This document shows positions 49,017 through 57,352 of a stretch of DNA of 64,000 nt, in pieces (within the stretch, counting starts at the first letter, position 1; each line of letters begins with the position of its first letter). The notes beneath the pieces were generated by a model. The model did no database searches and was not told the DNA's origin. It worked only from the letters and a program-made list of their open reading frames with translations. The stretch is from Gemmataceae bacterium (GTDB lineage: Bacteria > Planctomycetota > Planctomycetia > Gemmatales > Gemmataceae): positions 1-64,000 of the forward strand of contig SIAJ01000020.1 in NCBI GenBank assembly GCA_009691845.1. The letters are read 5' to 3'. A program made the translations under genes and the position numbers.

Positions 49017-49320
49017 ATGTCCCAAACCCGGCCCAAGAGCCTGATCGCGCAGGGTATCGCCGCCGCCAAGGCGAACGACCGCGCGCCCGCTTGCTCCTGC
49101 GTCAGGCAGTCGAACTCAACCCCACCAGTTCAGATGCCTGGCTTTGGTTGGCCGGTGTGTTCGAAATCCCACTCCATGCTGTCCGTGCACTCGAGCGAGT
49201 TCTCGTTCTCGACCCCACCAACGAACGGGCGAAAGCAGGGTTGCGAGTTGGACGAGTTGAAGCGGGAATCCAGGCAGCCCAAGCAATCGACGCAGCGACG
49301 CTCGAGCCTGGTTGCTTCAA
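49017..49320 (+). pseudogene. TPR-like gene broken by a frameshift
   Basis: From ATG 49017 one frame reads MSQTRPKSLIAQGIAAAKAND; from about 49085 the next frame continues as RARLLLRQAVELNPTSSDAW and then LWLAGVFEIPLHAVRALERV. Joined, these form a continuous tetratricopeptide-type protein. The break lies in the GC run GACCGCGCGCCC, needing a net change of 1 or 4 bases. A third frame near 49312 (LLQATTDDPANESAWL) may carry a further piece opposite the end of rpe. It could be a real lesion or a sequencing error. Confidence 0.65.
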
Positions 49321-50015
49321 GCCACTACGGACGATCCAGCCAACGAGTCCGCCTGGTTGGCCGCCACAATCCGGGCCATGGTCGCCGTTGCTTCCCGTGG
49401 TCCAGACGGCGAACCGAAAATCGATGTGCCCGCAACGAACACATTGGCACCCGCTCTCGCACAGATTGGCACCGTGGCCAGGTCGATCCCCCCATCGACT
49501 TCCAATTCACACTTCGGGTTCAACCGGTTGATGAGCTTTCGCAGTGCGACAATTCGGTCGGGGCTCTCCGGAAGAAACGCCTGGCCGCCAAAGCCGGGCC
49601 AAACGGTCATGCACAGGGCGAGATCGACTTCTGGCAAGTAAGGCTCGAGGCACTCGACCGGCGTGCCAGGATTGATCGCGAGGCCGACTTTCGCTCCAAG
49701 CGAACGCACGTGACGGATCAACGGGCCGGCATCGGAGAGAACTTCGAGATGGAAGATCAACGAATCGGCACCAGACTTGCGAAAGAGTTCCACGAACTTT
49801 GCGGGGTCCTTCACCATGAGATGGACTTCGAGGGGCAATCGAGTAACAGGGCGAAGCCCCTTGACCACCACTGGACCCATGCTGAGGTTTGGTACAAAAT
49901 GACCGTCCATGACGTCGATGTGGATGCGATCGGCCCCGCCAGCCTCCACCTCGCGAACCAGTTCGCCGAGTTTTGAGAAGTCGGCTGCCAGGATGGATGG
50001 CGCGATGGCTGTCAC
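49317..50015 (-). CDS. rpe: Ribulose-phosphate 3-epimerase
   Basis: The TIM-barrel epimerase shows IAPSILAADFSKLG, HIDVMDGHFVPNLSMG (metal His and Asp), LEVHLMVKDP, VWPGFGGQAFLP and EVDGGIDLATV. It interconverts ribulose 5-phosphate and xylulose 5-phosphate in the pentose phosphate pathway. The GTG at 50015 is preceded by GGAG and gives the family length (232 aa); an upstream ATG would add 37 unconserved residues. The last ~14 residues extend past the usual end. Confidence 0.95.
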   Translation of the reverse strand: MTAIAPSILAADFSKLGELVREVEAGGADRIHIDVMDGHFVPNLSMGPVVVKGLRPVTRLPLEVHLMVKDPAKFVELFRKSGADSLIFHLEVLSDAGPLIRHVRSLGAKVGLAINPGTPVECLEPYLPEVDLALCMTVWPGFGGQAFLPESPDRIVALRKLINRLNPKCELEVDGGIDLATVPICARAGANVFVAGTSIFGSPSGPREATATMARIVAANQADSLAGSSVVA

Positions 50016-50143
50016 AGTCTCTCCGTCAAAAAACCGATCCCAAATGCCATTATATCTCGAATAGACAATTGCGAACGGTCTTGCGACCGGGTAACGTGGT
50101 GAAAGGAAGTCTTGTGAATACCACATTTCGAAAGGGCCCTACC

Positions 50144-50491
50144 ATGCTCTCTCACGCCAATTTGGCTGAGTTCCGAAAAAGCCTGCTTGCTCTGGCCGAG
50201 CGGGCCGAGGAAGTGCGCTCGGAACTTACAACCGAGGCGGATCAGAAGGAGGGAGATGGCCTCGCCGTCGATCCATATCGTCCGGCGGAATTGCACAACC
50301 AGGCTGCAGGCGAGGTGGTGACTGCCCAACTCCGCGATCTTGAGAAGGGCATCGAGCGTGAAGCGTTGCTCGCCGTCGGTCGCATCGACAATGGCACGTT
50401 CGGCAAGTGCGAACGCTGTGGCAACGCGATTCCCAAGGGCCGACTGGAAGCGATTCCCTACGTGCGCAACTGCATGAAATGCGCGAGTTGA
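50144..50491 (+). CDS. DksA/TraR-type zinc-finger protein (115 aa)
   Basis: A helical N-terminal coiled coil (~5-85) is followed by a C4 zinc finger, CERCGNAIPKGRLEAIPYVR plus NCMKC, with Cys89, 92, 110 and 113. This is the short TraR/YteA/DksA form, which binds RNA polymerase through its secondary channel; binding is inferred. A GTG at 50114 with AGGAAG just upstream is an alternative start adding ten residues. It is divergent from rpe. Confidence 0.88.
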   Translation: MLSHANLAEFRKSLLALAERAEEVRSELTTEADQKEGDGLAVDPYRPAELHNQAAGEVVTAQLRDLEKGIEREALLAVGRIDNGTFGKCERCGNAIPKGRLEAIPYVRNCMKCAS

Positions 50492-50593
50492 AGAAAGAGC
50501 ATCACCATTTTCAGATTTTCCACGGCTGTCGTTGAAGTCGAACATTCGTAGCACGATCTACGCACGGAAGGTCCGCATTCAACGAGTCAATCG

Positions 50594-51610
50594 ATGATCG
50601 AACACGAACAACGCCTTGAAGACCTGCTCAGCGAGCCAACGCCCGAGGTGGTCGAGACTCTCGGCAGGCTGCAGGGCGACATCATTTTTCTCGGCGTGGC
50701 CGGCAAGATGGGGCCGACGCTGGCGCGGATGGCCCGGCGGGCTTCGGAGATTGCTGGAGTTCCGCGTCGAATCATCGGGGTCGCGCGATTCTCTGTCGGC
50801 GGGCGCGAATCACTGGACGCACATGGCATCGAGACAATCGCTTGCGATTTGCTGGATGAAAGTGCCGTCGCTAAATTGCCGGATGTGGCCAACGTCGTCT
50901 TCATGACCGGAATGAAATTCGGGGCGACGGGAAACGAATCCGCGACCTGGGCGATGAACAGCTACCTGCCGGCAATCGTGTGCAATCAATTCGCCCGCAG
51001 CCGGATCGTGGCCTTCTCAACCGGCAACGTCTACGGCCTCACGTCGGTCGACGGCGAGGGCTCTCGTGAAACGGACGTGCTCCAGCCCATCGGCGAATAT
51101 GCCATGAGTTGCCTCGGACGGGAGCGCATGTTCGAGTATTTCAGCCGCAAGCTGAGCATCCCAATGGCGATCATCCGCCTCAACTACGCCTGCGAAATGC
51201 GCTACGGAGTGCTAGTTGATATTGCCAAACGAGTCTGGGCTGGTGAGTCGGTCGATCTCGGAATGGGTTATTTGAACACGATCTGGCAAGGGGACGCCAA
51301 CGCGATGGCCTTGCGGGCGTTCGACCATCTAGCCTCGCCGCCGTGGGTCGTGAACACGACCGGGCCGGAACGCTTGGCGGTCCGTGAACTTGGCGAGCGG
51401 TTTAGCCGCCGGTTGGGAAAACCGGTCCACTTCACGGGAACGGAATCCGCCACGGCATTCCTGAGCAATGCAGAAGCTGGCCTGAAACATCTCGGCTCGC
51501 CGCGAATTTCCACGCTGCAACTGATCGAATGGATTGCCGACTGGGTAGCAAAGGGCGGCAAGAGCCTGGGTAAGCCAACGCACTTTGAATCGCGGGATGG
51601 GCGGTATTAG
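50594..51610 (+). CDS. Atypical SDR / NAD-dependent epimerase-like protein (338 aa)
   Basis: The Rossmann motif GVAGKMGPTL lies at 34-43, with ACDLLDE and FSTGNVYGL as in extended SDR sugar epimerases. The active-site Tyr is at 169, but the residue four positions later, normally Lys, is Cys173 (EYAMSCLGRE). A classic Tyr-Lys catalytic pair is therefore missing. NAD(P) binding is likely, while epimerase activity is uncertain. Its 5' neighbour is the DksA-like gene, 102 nt away. Substrate unknown. Confidence 0.82.
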   Translation: MIEHEQRLEDLLSEPTPEVVETLGRLQGDIIFLGVAGKMGPTLARMARRASEIAGVPRRIIGVARFSVGGRESLDAHGIETIACDLLDESAVAKLPDVANVVFMTGMKFGATGNESATWAMNSYLPAIVCNQFARSRIVAFSTGNVYGLTSVDGEGSRETDVLQPIGEYAMSCLGRERMFEYFSRKLSIPMAIIRLNYACEMRYGVLVDIAKRVWAGESVDLGMGYLNTIWQGDANAMALRAFDHLASPPWVVNTTGPERLAVRELGERFSRRLGKPVHFTGTESATAFLSNAEAGLKHLGSPRISTLQLIEWIADWVAKGGKSLGKPTHFESRDGRY

Positions 51611-51740
51611 CCGCTATTGTGCAAGCGAGCCGGGCCGAGCACCGTGCGGTGCTCGGCAATCGCTTTACGAAGTTGAACCGACACCAGGGCCGTGCGACAA
51701 GCACTCTTCGCAATAAGGTGCATGTGCGAATGGGAAGCGG

Positions 51741-51860
51741 TCACGTATTGCGTCGCTTTTTTTCAGCATTCTCATCCAGCCAATCTGCGTAGATGAGCCG
51801 CGGCGCATCGTCGTCCGGATCATCGCAGTTGGCTTGCAGCAGGGCGTCGCGGTCGGTCAT
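51741..51860 (-). CDS. Orphan TIGR02996-type N-terminal domain (39 aa)
   Basis: The ORF opens MTDRDALLQANCDDPDDDAP and continues with LIYADWLDENAEKKRR, the signature of the TIGR02996 domain found at the start of many Gemmata-type proteins. Here the frame ends at residue 39, just after the domain, with no repeat region. It is likely a truncated copy, though a free-standing mini-protein cannot be excluded. No strong ribosome-binding site is visible. Confidence 0.6.
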   Translation of the reverse strand: MTDRDALLQANCDDPDDDAPRLIYADWLDENAEKKRRNT

Positions 51861-52059
51861 GGTTTGTTCACGGAATCAACATGAAATCGATGACTATCCT
51901 AAATTTTTCCGCAACCGTAAAATTGCTATTGCAAATAGCAGCTGCGGATTCGTAAACTCTTGAACCGCGACCTACTGAGGTTGACGGGAGCCCGGAACAT
52001 GGTTGTTCCGGAAGGCCGCGGCCCCCTTGCCGCATTCGATCATGGAAGGTCCCCTTGTT

Positions 52060-52821
52060 ATGGCAGCCAAAGAGAATCCACGTCCGCTCATCGGCATCAA
52101 CACCGATTATTTCAATGCCTCCAAGACGTACTCAGCTCACGCCCGCGTCAATACGGGCTATTTCGATGCCGTCGTCGCGGCCGGGGGTTTGCCGATTCTG
52201 ATGCCGCCTTTGGGCCGAGAGGCCGAGATCAACGCCCTGCTCGACAAGGTCGATGGCGTGATCCTGACGGGCGGACAGGACATGGACCCGCGGCGAAATG
52301 GCCAGGCAATGACGAACAGCATTCAACTCATGGCCGAACGACGGGAAAACAGCGACCGCATCATGATTCGCCGCATTATCGAGAAGCAAATTCCCGTGAT
52401 GGCCATCGGGTTGGGGATGCAGCAACTCAACGTGATGATGGGCGGAACGTTGCACCTGCACTTGCCCGTCGATTTTCCGAAGGCTTTGCCGCACTTCGAC
52501 CCGACCGGTGCGGTGCATCGGCATATCGTGATGCTCGAACCGGATACGCGGATCGACGAGATTTATGGCGGTGGCGAATTGCGTGTGAATAGCCGGCATC
52601 ATCAGGCGATCAACACGCTGGGCAAAGGTCTGCGAATTGGTGCCAAGTCGCCTGATGGCGTGATCGAAGCGATCGAATGGGAAGAAAACGAATGGTTCTG
52701 TATGGGCCTCCAGTGGCATCCCGAAGCGGACACGGCCTCGGCACTCGACATGCAACTCTTCGAGTGCTTCGTGCAAGCAACCACGCGGGAAGTTCCACGA
52801 CTGCAACTGGTGGCTGCCTAG
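52060..52821 (+). CDS. Class I glutamine amidotransferase-like (PuuD-type) protein lacking the catalytic Cys (253 aa)
   Basis: The fold matches gamma-glutamyl-GABA hydrolases: RPLIGINTDYF at the start, GVILTGGQDMDPRRNG and, near the end, GLQWHPEADT with His220 and Glu222. At the nucleophile elbow, where PuuD has GICRG, this protein reads AIGLGMQQLN, so Cys is replaced by Gly117. Hydrolysis by the usual thioester route is impossible. It may bind a ligand or act as a scaffold. Start at 52060 is uncertain; in-frame ATGs lie at 52003 and 52042. Confidence 0.83.
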   Translation: MAAKENPRPLIGINTDYFNASKTYSAHARVNTGYFDAVVAAGGLPILMPPLGREAEINALLDKVDGVILTGGQDMDPRRNGQAMTNSIQLMAERRENSDRIMIRRIIEKQIPVMAIGLGMQQLNVMMGGTLHLHLPVDFPKALPHFDPTGAVHRHIVMLEPDTRIDEIYGGGELRVNSRHHQAINTLGKGLRIGAKSPDGVIEAIEWEENEWFCMGLQWHPEADTASALDMQLFECFVQATTREVPRLQLVAA

Positions 52822-52828
52822 AAGATTC

Positions 52829-52905
52829 GTAGCTGAATTCGTGAGAATTCAGCTTTTTGTTAAAAAGTGGCCTCGCGAGCTGAATTCTCACGAATTCAGC
52901 TACGT
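52829..52905. repeat. Palindrome with 27-bp perfect arms
   Basis: Arms 52829-52855 and 52879-52905 are perfect complements built on GTAGCTGAATTCGTGAGAATTC, each containing an internal inverted GAATTC pair. It is the longest perfect inverted repeat seen here and fills the whole gap between two convergent genes. Confidence 0.85.
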
Positions 52906-52907
52906 GC

Positions 52908-53822
52908 TCAATCTTTCAGCTTCACATCGATCTTCGCGTTCTTGCGAAGGCTTGTGAGCAGATTCTGTTTCACCTCGGCCTCGTAGCATTCGCGGACGTC
53001 GGCGGCGACTTCTTGGTACTTCGTGGCCTTGCCTTCCTTGCGTTCGGTCAACCAGATCAGGTGAAAGCCCGATTCGGTCTCGACGATGTCGCTGACTTCA
53101 CCAACCTTCAGTGCGAAGGCGGTTCGTGCGAAGGCTTCATCCACCTGAAATTTTCGTGCGATCAAGCCAAGGTCTCCACCCTTGGGACCACTCGGGCATT
53201 GCGAGTAAGCCTTGGCGGCTGCAGCAAATTCCACCCGACCGGCCGCGAGATCGGACCGAATGCTCCGCAACCTCGTGCGGGCCTTTTCTTTCTCCGCGTC
53301 CGTTGCACTTGAACTGAGCCGCAGCACGATGTGGCTAGGCCGCACGCTCGTGCGGTTGAAGAGATCGCGAGTTTGCTCGTAATACTCACGGAGCCGCTCC
53401 TCGGTTGCTGTCTTCTCAATATGCTTGGCCAAACTGAGCATCAGGGCGAAGTTCTCCCTCACCTGATTGGCCGTCAGCCCAAGCTCTTTCAAATACGCTT
53501 CGACAGTCTTCCCTTCCGCCTTTTGGCTGGCCTCCAGGGCCGCGAACTGACGTTCGACTTCCACAGCCTGCACTTTTGGTCCGTGCTCCTTCAGAAACTG
53601 TCGCACGAGGCGGTCGTCGATCAGCACCTGGAGCGCGTCGGCCCTCTGTTGCCGTTTTTGCAAATCGGACATCGGCATTGCGGGCGGTGGGATTTGTGCG
53701 AGGGCCGCTTCCAGTTCGTTCGATGTGATTGCTTCGCCATTGACCGTGGCCGCGACCTTGTCGGCCGCGAATACTGGTAACGCGGGGATCAGGAGACAAA
53801 GGAGACCACGAATGAATGACAC
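52908..53822 (-). CDS. Exported PpiC/SurA-type peptidyl-prolyl isomerase (304 aa)
   Basis: A signal peptide (LLCLLIPALPVFAADK) precedes a SurA-like N-terminal domain (VNGEAITSNELEAAL). The parvulin domain (~155-250) shows RPSHIVLRLSS, SQCPSGPKGGDLGLIAR and VGEVSDIVETESGFHLIWL. It should assist folding of exported proteins outside the cytoplasmic membrane. The GTG at 53822 has GAGGAGG 5 nt upstream. The gene is 87 nt downstream of the HAD phosphatase gene on the same strand. Confidence 0.9.
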   Translation of the reverse strand: MSFIRGLLCLLIPALPVFAADKVAATVNGEAITSNELEAALAQIPPPAMPMSDLQKRQQRADALQVLIDDRLVRQFLKEHGPKVQAVEVERQFAALEASQKAEGKTVEAYLKELGLTANQVRENFALMLSLAKHIEKTATEERLREYYEQTRDLFNRTSVRPSHIVLRLSSSATDAEKEKARTRLRSIRSDLAAGRVEFAAAAKAYSQCPSGPKGGDLGLIARKFQVDEAFARTAFALKVGEVSDIVETESGFHLIWLTERKEGKATKYQEVAADVRECYEAEVKQNLLTSLRKNAKIDVKLKD

Positions 53823-53909
53823 AGCCACCTCCTCGTACTGCTCGAGACCAACCGAGGCGTATAGCAAACGTTGGCTGGGAGCGGAAGGTGAGATTGGGCT
53901 CGCCATCCC

Positions 53910-54578
53910 TCAAAGCATGGCCAATACATCATCCGCCGAAATATCGTCAAACGATCTCACAACGCGATCCGCACCGGCTTCTTGCAGCTTTTCCTTGGAA
54001 TGATGGCCCACGAATGTCACCGCCACGCACTTCATGCCGCCCGCCTTGGCCGCTTGCACGCCGGCAATGGCGTCCTCAAAAACCACACAGCGATTCGGGG
54101 GCACGCCGAGACGTTCGGCCGCGACCAGGAATACTTCCGGGTCTGGCTTGCCACGTTGCGTGTCTTCCATGCCGACGATGGCCTGGAAGAAAGGGGAACT
54201 CTCCGTGAGGCGCAGAATCAGGTCGAGATTCCCACGGGGCGCGCTCGATCCGATTGCCTGACGCACGCCGAGTTCGGCGAACGTCTTGAGTAGAGCGTTG
54301 ACTCCGGGCAACAACTCGATCCCTTTCACGGCCTCGCTGCGATAGTACGTCTCCTTGCGTTCGCCGATGTCTTGTACTTCGCGATCAGTGAATTCCTGGT
54401 GGAATAGAAAGCGGATGATTTCCGGATTGCGTCGGCCGAACGTGGCTGAGAAATCCTCGCGGAAAAACGGCCGTCCCATCTCGTTTGCCAGACGTACCCA
54501 GGCGTCGAAGTGCATCTCCGCCGTATCGACCAGCGTGCCGTCCACGTCCCAAATCACCGCAAATGCTTCTTGTCGCAT
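53910..54578 (-). CDS. HAD-family phosphatase, beta-phosphoglucomutase-like (222 aa)
   Basis: Motif I is WDVDGTLVDT (Asp11, Asp13), motif II GSSAPRGN, motif III with Lys in RGKPDPEVF, and motif IV VVFEDAIAGVQAAKAGG. The cap domain is inserted after motif I. It is a subfamily IA haloacid dehalogenase phosphatase or phosphomutase acting on a small sugar phosphate. The second Asp of motif I supports both. It is divergent to rnc. Confidence 0.9.
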   Translation of the reverse strand: MRQEAFAVIWDVDGTLVDTAEMHFDAWVRLANEMGRPFFREDFSATFGRRNPEIIRFLFHQEFTDREVQDIGERKETYYRSEAVKGIELLPGVNALLKTFAELGVRQAIGSSAPRGNLDLILRLTESSPFFQAIVGMEDTQRGKPDPEVFLVAAERLGVPPNRCVVFEDAIAGVQAAKAGGMKCVAVTFVGHHSKEKLQEAGADRVVRSFDDISADDVLAML

Positions 54579-54636
54579 AGCTTGCTACTCCTTCAGCGGG
54601 TCCGACCGTTGACAAGTTCGGCCACGAGGGTTAAGT

Positions 54637-55401
54637 TTGACTGAAGCCACTACCTCATACGATTTACTCATGCCCGAGTCGTCGAGCGAACACGAGGCCG
54701 AAGTTCTGGCAAGTTGCCAGGAAGCTATCGGCTATACCTTCCGCAAGCTGGAACTCTTGCGCTCGGCACTCACGCACACATCGGGGGCGAATACCCGACA
54801 GGATTCGTTCGAACGCCTGGAGTTCCTCGGGGATGCGGTACTCGGCCTCGTCTGCGTAGAGCAACTCTACCGTCGCTTCCCTGAGTATCAGGAAGGGGAG
54901 ATGACCAAGGTCAAGTCCGCCGTGGTCAGCCGGGTCACTTGTGCCGGCTTCAGCAAGGACTTAGCACTGGGTGACTATCTGTTCCTGGGCCGGGGCATGC
55001 AGCCGAGCGGAGATCTCCCCTCGAACATGCTTGCCGACGTTTACGAATCGGTAGTCGGTGCGATTTATCTCGATGGCGGCATGAAGGCGGTCAAGAAATT
55101 CATCGAAAAGCATCTGGATGCCGAGATTGACCGTGTCGTCAACGATGCGGCGAACAACAATTACAAATCACTCCTACAACAGGTCGCACAGCGGGAATTC
55201 GGCGGAACTCCCCGTTATTCGGTTCTGGACGAACAAGGCCCCGATCATCATCGCTCGTTCAAGATAGCCGTGCTAGTGTCCGGTAAGCGATTCACAGCAG
55301 CCTGGGGGCCGAACAAGAAGATTGCCGAGTCGCGGGCAGCGCAAAACGCCCTCGCGGAAATCGACAGCCAGCCAATCCCATTCAACTCGGAAGATTCGTG
55401 A
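54637..55401 (+). CDS. rnc: Ribonuclease III
   Basis: The endonuclease signature ERLEFLGDAVLG (59-70) and the later metal-binding DVYESVVGAIYLDGG are intact. The C-terminal ~70 residues are a double-stranded-RNA-binding domain (NYKSLLQQVAQREFG ... KKIAESRAAQNALAEI). It processes rRNA precursors and structured mRNAs. A TTG at 54637 is taken as start because GAGGG lies 6 nt before it; ATG at 54670 is the alternative. The next gene overlaps its stop. Confidence 0.95.
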   Translation: MTEATTSYDLLMPESSSEHEAEVLASCQEAIGYTFRKLELLRSALTHTSGANTRQDSFERLEFLGDAVLGLVCVEQLYRRFPEYQEGEMTKVKSAVVSRVTCAGFSKDLALGDYLFLGRGMQPSGDLPSNMLADVYESVVGAIYLDGGMKAVKKFIEKHLDAEIDRVVNDAANNNYKSLLQQVAQREFGGTPRYSVLDEQGPDHHRSFKIAVLVSGKRFTAAWGPNKKIAESRAAQNALAEIDSQPIPFNSEDS

Positions 55402-55715
55402 GTCCAATGGCGATTCGCACCATGCCTTCCTACCCGGTGAAGTGTACAAGTCAGGATTGTCCTCACGAGGCGGCGTTCAAGATCGCGTCCCGTTGGAGCG
55501 ATGGTGTAACGCATGAGCTGAAGACGTATTTCCTGGCCTGCGAAGCGTGCGGATCAGAGTTGTTCGCAAAAGCACTCGAGAAGAAAGCAGCCTGCCGCCT
55601 GACAGCCAACGAATCGCTCGGCGACCCCGAGGTTTTTGAACTCACTCGGGGTCATCGCGATCGGCAATTGGTTCGGCGACAGGAACTGGAAGCCCGGCCT
55701 CACTCCGCATCCTGA
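55398..55715 (+). CDS. Small Cys-containing hypothetical protein (105 aa)
   Basis: The reading frame overlaps the rnc stop by four bases, indicating translational coupling. The protein has two Cys pairs (CTSQDC and CEAC) that could bind zinc, plus the segment AAFKIASRWSDGVTHELKTYFL. The GTG at 55398 is preceded by GGAAG; an ATG at 55407 is the alternative. Its last 16 nt overlap the convergent response regulator gene. No family known. Confidence 0.7.
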   Translation: MSPMAIRTMPSYPVKCTSQDCPHEAAFKIASRWSDGVTHELKTYFLACEACGSELFAKALEKKAACRLTANESLGDPEVFELTRGHRDRQLVRRQELEARPHSAS

Positions 55716-56113
55716 TCGCCGTCGAACTCTTTTTTCTCGGCTTTTTTCTGACTGAATGCCTTGTTAACGGCTTCCAGAAGCCGTTCCATCGCGAACGGCT
55801 TGCGAATGTAATCGACCACGCCCAGGTATTCCGCGTAGGCTTTGTGTCGACTGCCTTCGTTGGCCGTGATCATGATGATCGGCGGAACGTCTTCCTTGCC
55901 GCGAAAATGCTCGAGAACGGGGTAGCCCCCTATCCGAGGCATCATCATGTCCAGAATCACCAGGTCGGGCCGGTTGTTGTAGATGACGGTCTTGGCCTGA
56001 TTCCCATCATTTGCTTGAATCACCGCATAACCTTGTTTTTCGAGCAGGGCCCGCAACCCATCGATCAACTCCCGATCATCGTCAACCAGCAAAATCGTTT
56101 TTTGTTGGGTCAT
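55700..56113 (-). CDS. Single-domain response regulator (137 aa)
   Basis: A complete receiver domain: ILLVDDDRELIDGL (acidic pair), LVILDMMMPRIGGYPVL (phosphoacceptor Asp), IIMITANEG (Thr) and YIRKPFAME (Lys). It has no output domain, only a charged Lys/Glu/Asp tail, so it probably acts by protein contact as CheY-like regulators do. GGGAG precedes the ATG at 56113. No kinase gene is adjacent; the NtrB-like kinase at 47.5 kb is a possible but unproven partner. Confidence 0.92.
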   Translation of the reverse strand: MTQQKTILLVDDDRELIDGLRALLEKQGYAVIQANDGNQAKTVIYNNRPDLVILDMMMPRIGGYPVLEHFRGKEDVPPIIMITANEGSRHKAYAEYLGVVDYIRKPFAMERLLEAVNKAFSQKKAEKKEFDGDQDAE

Positions 56114-56192
56114 GGTACTCGTCTCCCAGCGGCGGTGAGATTTCAGCATACCACGATTAATGGAGCGGGACAAGCGACTCCTTCTTCTCGTG

Positions 56193-56245
56193 GTAGTCTG
56201 CACACTCCAAGTACGGACAATCGGCACACGAAGTGTGCCGACTAC
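56193..56245. repeat. GTAGTC/GCACAC-type double palindrome
   Basis: The outer GTAGTC and GACTAC ends flank a perfect inner hairpin TCGGCACAC-GAA-GTGTGCCGA (56221-56241). The arm sequence matches that at 45898-45929, so this is a second copy of that family. It lies between the divergent response regulator and MBL genes. Confidence 0.75.
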
Positions 56246-56325
56246 TATGGCTACTCACCTTTCGCCAATCCCCCCGAATTGGGTACAACACAACAATTCG
56301 AGTGTCAAATCAAAGGGGATGGTTC

Positions 56326-57204
56326 ATGCCAGCGCGGTTCTGTGTACTGGCAAGCGGCAGCTCGGGCAATTGCGCCTTCCTTCAGGTGAATGGGTTCGGC
56401 TTGCTCATCGATATTGGCCTTGGGCCGAGGTTCGTTGCAAGCCGCCTGGCGACGATCGGTGCCTCCTGGCGAGATGTACATGCTGCCGTGCTAACCCATA
56501 CCCACTCCGATCACTGGAAGGATGCGACGCTCGCGCACTTAAAGCAAATGCGCCTTCCCTTGTATTGCTCCCCTCGGCACCACGAGGATCTGAAGAAATA
56601 CGGAGGCCGCTTCACCGCCTTGCTGCAGGAGGGCCTGGTTCGATCGTTCGAGGCGAATATTCCGTTCGACCTTCCGGCAGGCATCCAGATCACTCCGATT
56701 TCTGTCCCGCACGATGCTGAGCCAACGTTCGCGTTTCGCTTAAATGGTCCGCCCGGCCTGTTCGGTCCACAATGGTCGCTTGGATACGCTTCGGACCTGG
56801 GAGAGGCACGCGAAGACCTGTTGACAGCGTTTCAAGGAGTGAGTGTGCTCGCGCTGGAGTTCAACCACTGCGAACACCTGGAGCGCATGAGTCTTCGCCC
56901 CAAGTTCTTGATCGATCGAGTCCTGGGGCCACTCGGGCATCTTTCGAACGATCAAGCATCGCAGGCAGTTCAGAGCATCGTGCAAGCTTCAGATCGAGGT
57001 GCCTTGAGACATTTGGTTCAGCTGCACCTGAGTCAAGATTGCAATCGACCAACCTTGGCGGCCCAACACGGGAAAGATGTGCTGGCCGAACTTGGCTCAT
57101 CGGCCAAGGTGATCACGGCTCAACAGTTCGCGACATCAGACGTCATTCCCTTGGAAGGGGATTTTGCGCGTTCCCGGCCCATCGCCGTCCAGCCATCGGC
57201 CTGA
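56326..57204 (+). CDS. Metallo-beta-lactamase-fold hydrolase, YycJ/WalJ-like (292 aa)
   Basis: The start MPARFCVLASGSSGNCAFLQ and the motif LTHTHSDHWKD (His58, His60, Asp62, His63) are typical of the YycJ/WalJ subgroup. LGYASDLGE and LALEFNHC hold further metal ligands. YycJ-type proteins are proposed 5'-3' exonuclease-like factors in DNA repair; that role is from the family, not shown here. AGGGGA precedes the ATG. Confidence 0.88.
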   Translation: MPARFCVLASGSSGNCAFLQVNGFGLLIDIGLGPRFVASRLATIGASWRDVHAAVLTHTHSDHWKDATLAHLKQMRLPLYCSPRHHEDLKKYGGRFTALLQEGLVRSFEANIPFDLPAGIQITPISVPHDAEPTFAFRLNGPPGLFGPQWSLGYASDLGEAREDLLTAFQGVSVLALEFNHCEHLERMSLRPKFLIDRVLGPLGHLSNDQASQAVQSIVQASDRGALRHLVQLHLSQDCNRPTLAAQHGKDVLAELGSSAKVITAQQFATSDVIPLEGDFARSRPIAVQPSA

Positions 57205-57352
57205 CACCGGTTCACATTGTTCCGGTTGTGACGACCAAGCCGGACGTGCCTTTCTGAACAGGCCGATCGCAGTTGACGATTCTCCGATCTTCCCGCCGAT
57301 GGAGAGATTGTGGTTGGCACGGAAGCCGACCGGGATGCGGGGAGGACCTGAG

